Positions 6,199-6,638 of a stretch of DNA of 6,638 bases are shown piece after piece. Position 1 is the stretch's first letter. The number at the start of each line of letters is the position of its first letter. The DNA comes from Candidatus Liptonbacteria bacterium CG11_big_fil_rev_8_21_14_0_20_35_14. GTDB taxonomy: Bacteria; Patescibacteriota; Minisyncoccia; UBA6257; XYB1-36-10. A program made the position numbers and the translations under genes. The stretch lies in contig PCWO01000001.1 of NCBI GenBank assembly GCA_002796205.1, forward strand, positions 1 through 6,638, given 5' to 3'. Under the pieces are notes generated by a model. It made no database searches and was not told where the DNA came from. It saw only the letters and a list, made by a program, of their open reading frames with translations.

Positions 6199-6329
6199 GG
6201 GGTTGACCCTATTAAATAATTTTGAAAAATCAAAATTAAAATCTAAGATTTTATTTAACGGGGTTGACCCCATTAAATAATTTTGAAAAATCAAAATTAA
6301 AATCTAAGATTTTATTTAACGGGGTTGAC
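6199..6329. repeat. 61-bp tandem repeat (2 copies plus 9-base third copy) between fusA and tuf
   Basis: Copy 1 (6199-6259) and copy 2 (6260-6320) are identical except at unit position 12 (T6210 versus C6271). The first 9 bases of the unit, GGGGTTGAC, occur a third time at 6321-6329. Within each unit are several inverted repeats: TAATTTTGA/TCAAAATTA around AAAA (6217-6238 in copy 1), TAAAATC/GATTTTA around TAA (6237-6253), and long-range arms TTAAATAA and TTATTTAA near the unit ends. The array starts at the very base after the fusA stop. It has no protein-coding character and no spacers. It could be a duplicated palindromic repeat, an attenuator or RNA-processing site before tuf, or simple slippage expansion; its function is unknown. 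Confidence 0.93.
6251..6280 (+). other. Stem-loop at the junction of the two repeat copies
   Basis: TTATTTAA-C-GGGG (6251-6263) and CCCC-A-TTAAATAA (6268-6280) form a 13-position stem with one C-A mismatch and a TTGA tetraloop. No T tract follows directly, so it is not a canonical terminator. The right arm can instead pair with the identical downstream copy of the left arm (6312-6324), so the two foldings exclude each other. Confidence 0.6.
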
Positions 6330-6353
6330 AAAATAAAGAAAGTCGCATACATT
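6325..6353 (+). promoter_or_regulatory. Candidate tuf promoter beginning in the third repeat remnant
   Basis: TTGACA (6325-6330) is a perfect -35, 17 bases before TACATT (6348-6353), a 4-of-6 -10. Transcription would start near 6360, about 42 bases before tuf. The first five bases of the -35 belong to the repeat; in the full copies the same place reads TTGACC and no -10 follows at the right distance. Separate tuf promoters are known in str operons of other bacteria, but this one is a motif-based proposal. Confidence 0.45.
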
Positions 6354-6365
6354 TAAAGTTATCAT

Positions 6366-6371
6366 TATAAT
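6366..6371 (+). promoter_or_regulatory. Alternative -10 element for tuf
   Basis: A perfect TATAAT lies 30 bases before the tuf ATG but has neither a -35 at 16-18 bases (the region there reads TCGCAT) nor a TGn extension. It competes with the better-spaced TTGACA/TACATT pair and may be a chance match in AT-rich DNA. Confidence 0.25.
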
Positions 6372-6401
6372 TATTAGTAAAAATAAATAAATTTTAAAAA
6401 C

Positions 6402-6638
6402 ATGGCAGAAAAAGAAAAATTTAATCGTAATAAACCACACGTCAATGTCGGAACCATTGGTCACGTTGACCACGGTAAAACAACTCTTACCGCCGCTATC
6501 ACCAGCGTTTTATTTAAAAAAGGATTAGCTAAAAAGGCTGAAGCTATTTCTAATATAGACAATGCTCCAGAAGAAAAAGCTCGTGGGATCACCATTGCTT
6601 TACATCATTCAGAGTATGAATCAGTTAAGCGTCACTAC
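6402..6638 (+). CDS. tuf: Translation elongation factor Tu (EF-Tu), 3' partial
   Basis: The first 79 codons of EF-Tu are present; the remainder (about 320 residues in typical EF-Tu) lies beyond the window. EF-Tu delivers aminoacyl-tRNA to the ribosomal A site in a GTP-dependent step. The start MAEKEKFNRNKPHVNVGTIG aligns with the usual N-terminus. The P-loop GHVDHGKT is at residues 20-27. The NIDNAPEEKARGITI segment (51-65) contains switch I, with T64 in the place of the Mg-binding threonine. The segment after it, ALHHSEYESVKRHY, leads towards the DCPGH motif, which would lie just outside. No Shine-Dalgarno sequence is visible before the ATG; the preceding 20 bases are nearly all A and T. Gene order after rpsL-rpsG-fusA is the standard str operon. 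Confidence 0.98.
   Translation, partial: MAEKEKFNRNKPHVNVGTIGHVDHGKTTLTAAITSVLFKKGLAKKAEAISNIDNAPEEKARGITIALHHSEYESVKRHY

Noticed and set aside
6251..6280. Rho-independent terminator after fusA
   Set aside because: The stem is strong, but no uninterrupted T tract follows; the next bases are mixed A and T, so termination is not supported by sequence alone.
6067..6294. 75-codon minus-strand ORF over the end of fusA and the repeat array
   Set aside because: Its internal protein repeat simply reflects the 61-bp DNA repeat, and the rest is antisense to EF-G domain V.
6199..6329. CRISPR-like array
   Set aside because: The copies abut directly with no spacers, there are only two, and no cas gene is nearby.
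1..6638. Alternative genetic code with UGA read as Gly or Trp
   Set aside because: All full-length genes read through with standard stops, tryptophans are TGG, and no gene needs an in-frame TGA. All complete genes end in TAA, so the window cannot prove UGA is a stop, but it gives no sign of recoding.

Overview
The window is a gene-dense, AT-rich bacterial segment. Every complete gene ends in TAA, intergenic gaps are short, and most starts lack a clear Shine-Dalgarno sequence. Compact AT-rich layout, a four-cysteine L28, and a membrane protease and single fatty-acid desaturase beside the ribosomal genes would fit a small-genome lineage such as the Candidate Phyla Radiation (Parcubacteria-like). 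That placement is an inference from style and protein flavour, not a demonstrated assignment. The reading frames are intact with the standard code, with no in-frame UGA.

Left part (1-1423): the 3' part of a DsbA-type thiol-disulfide oxidoreductase with a CPYC active site comes first. A YgjP-like zinc metallopeptidase (HEVCH) with a GTG start follows. Its last bases overlap tail to tail with rpmB (ribosomal protein L28), which lies on the minus strand.

Middle part (1424-3061): a 59-bp divergent spacer separates rpmB from an M50/site-2-type intramembrane protease. Next is an acyl-CoA delta-9-type fatty acid desaturase with three histidine boxes. The desaturase has its own extended -10 promoter (overlapping the protease stop codon), the best Shine-Dalgarno sequence in the window, and a strong Rho-independent terminator, so it looks like a self-contained transcription unit.

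Right part (3062-6638): this is a classical str operon, rpsL-rpsG-fusA-tuf (S12, S7, EF-G, EF-Tu; tuf is cut by the window end). A near-consensus promoter, TTGACA-N17-TATAGT, lies directly after the desaturase terminator, and a 72-base leader carries a small GC hairpin. rpsL and rpsG are separated by only 2 bases. Between fusA and tuf is the most unusual element: a 61-bp unit repeated twice in tandem plus a 9-base start of a third copy. It is built almost wholly of nested inverted repeats whose arms can pair in two mutually exclusive ways. The third copy ends in a perfect TTGACA that may serve as the -35 of a separate tuf promoter.

Functionally, the right half makes core translation components. 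The left and middle genes are housekeeping or envelope functions (disulfide chemistry, proteolysis, lipid unsaturation) with no obvious shared pathway. I found no mobile element, CRISPR array, tRNA or rRNA. Apart from the intergenic repeat, I see no convincing undescribed system.
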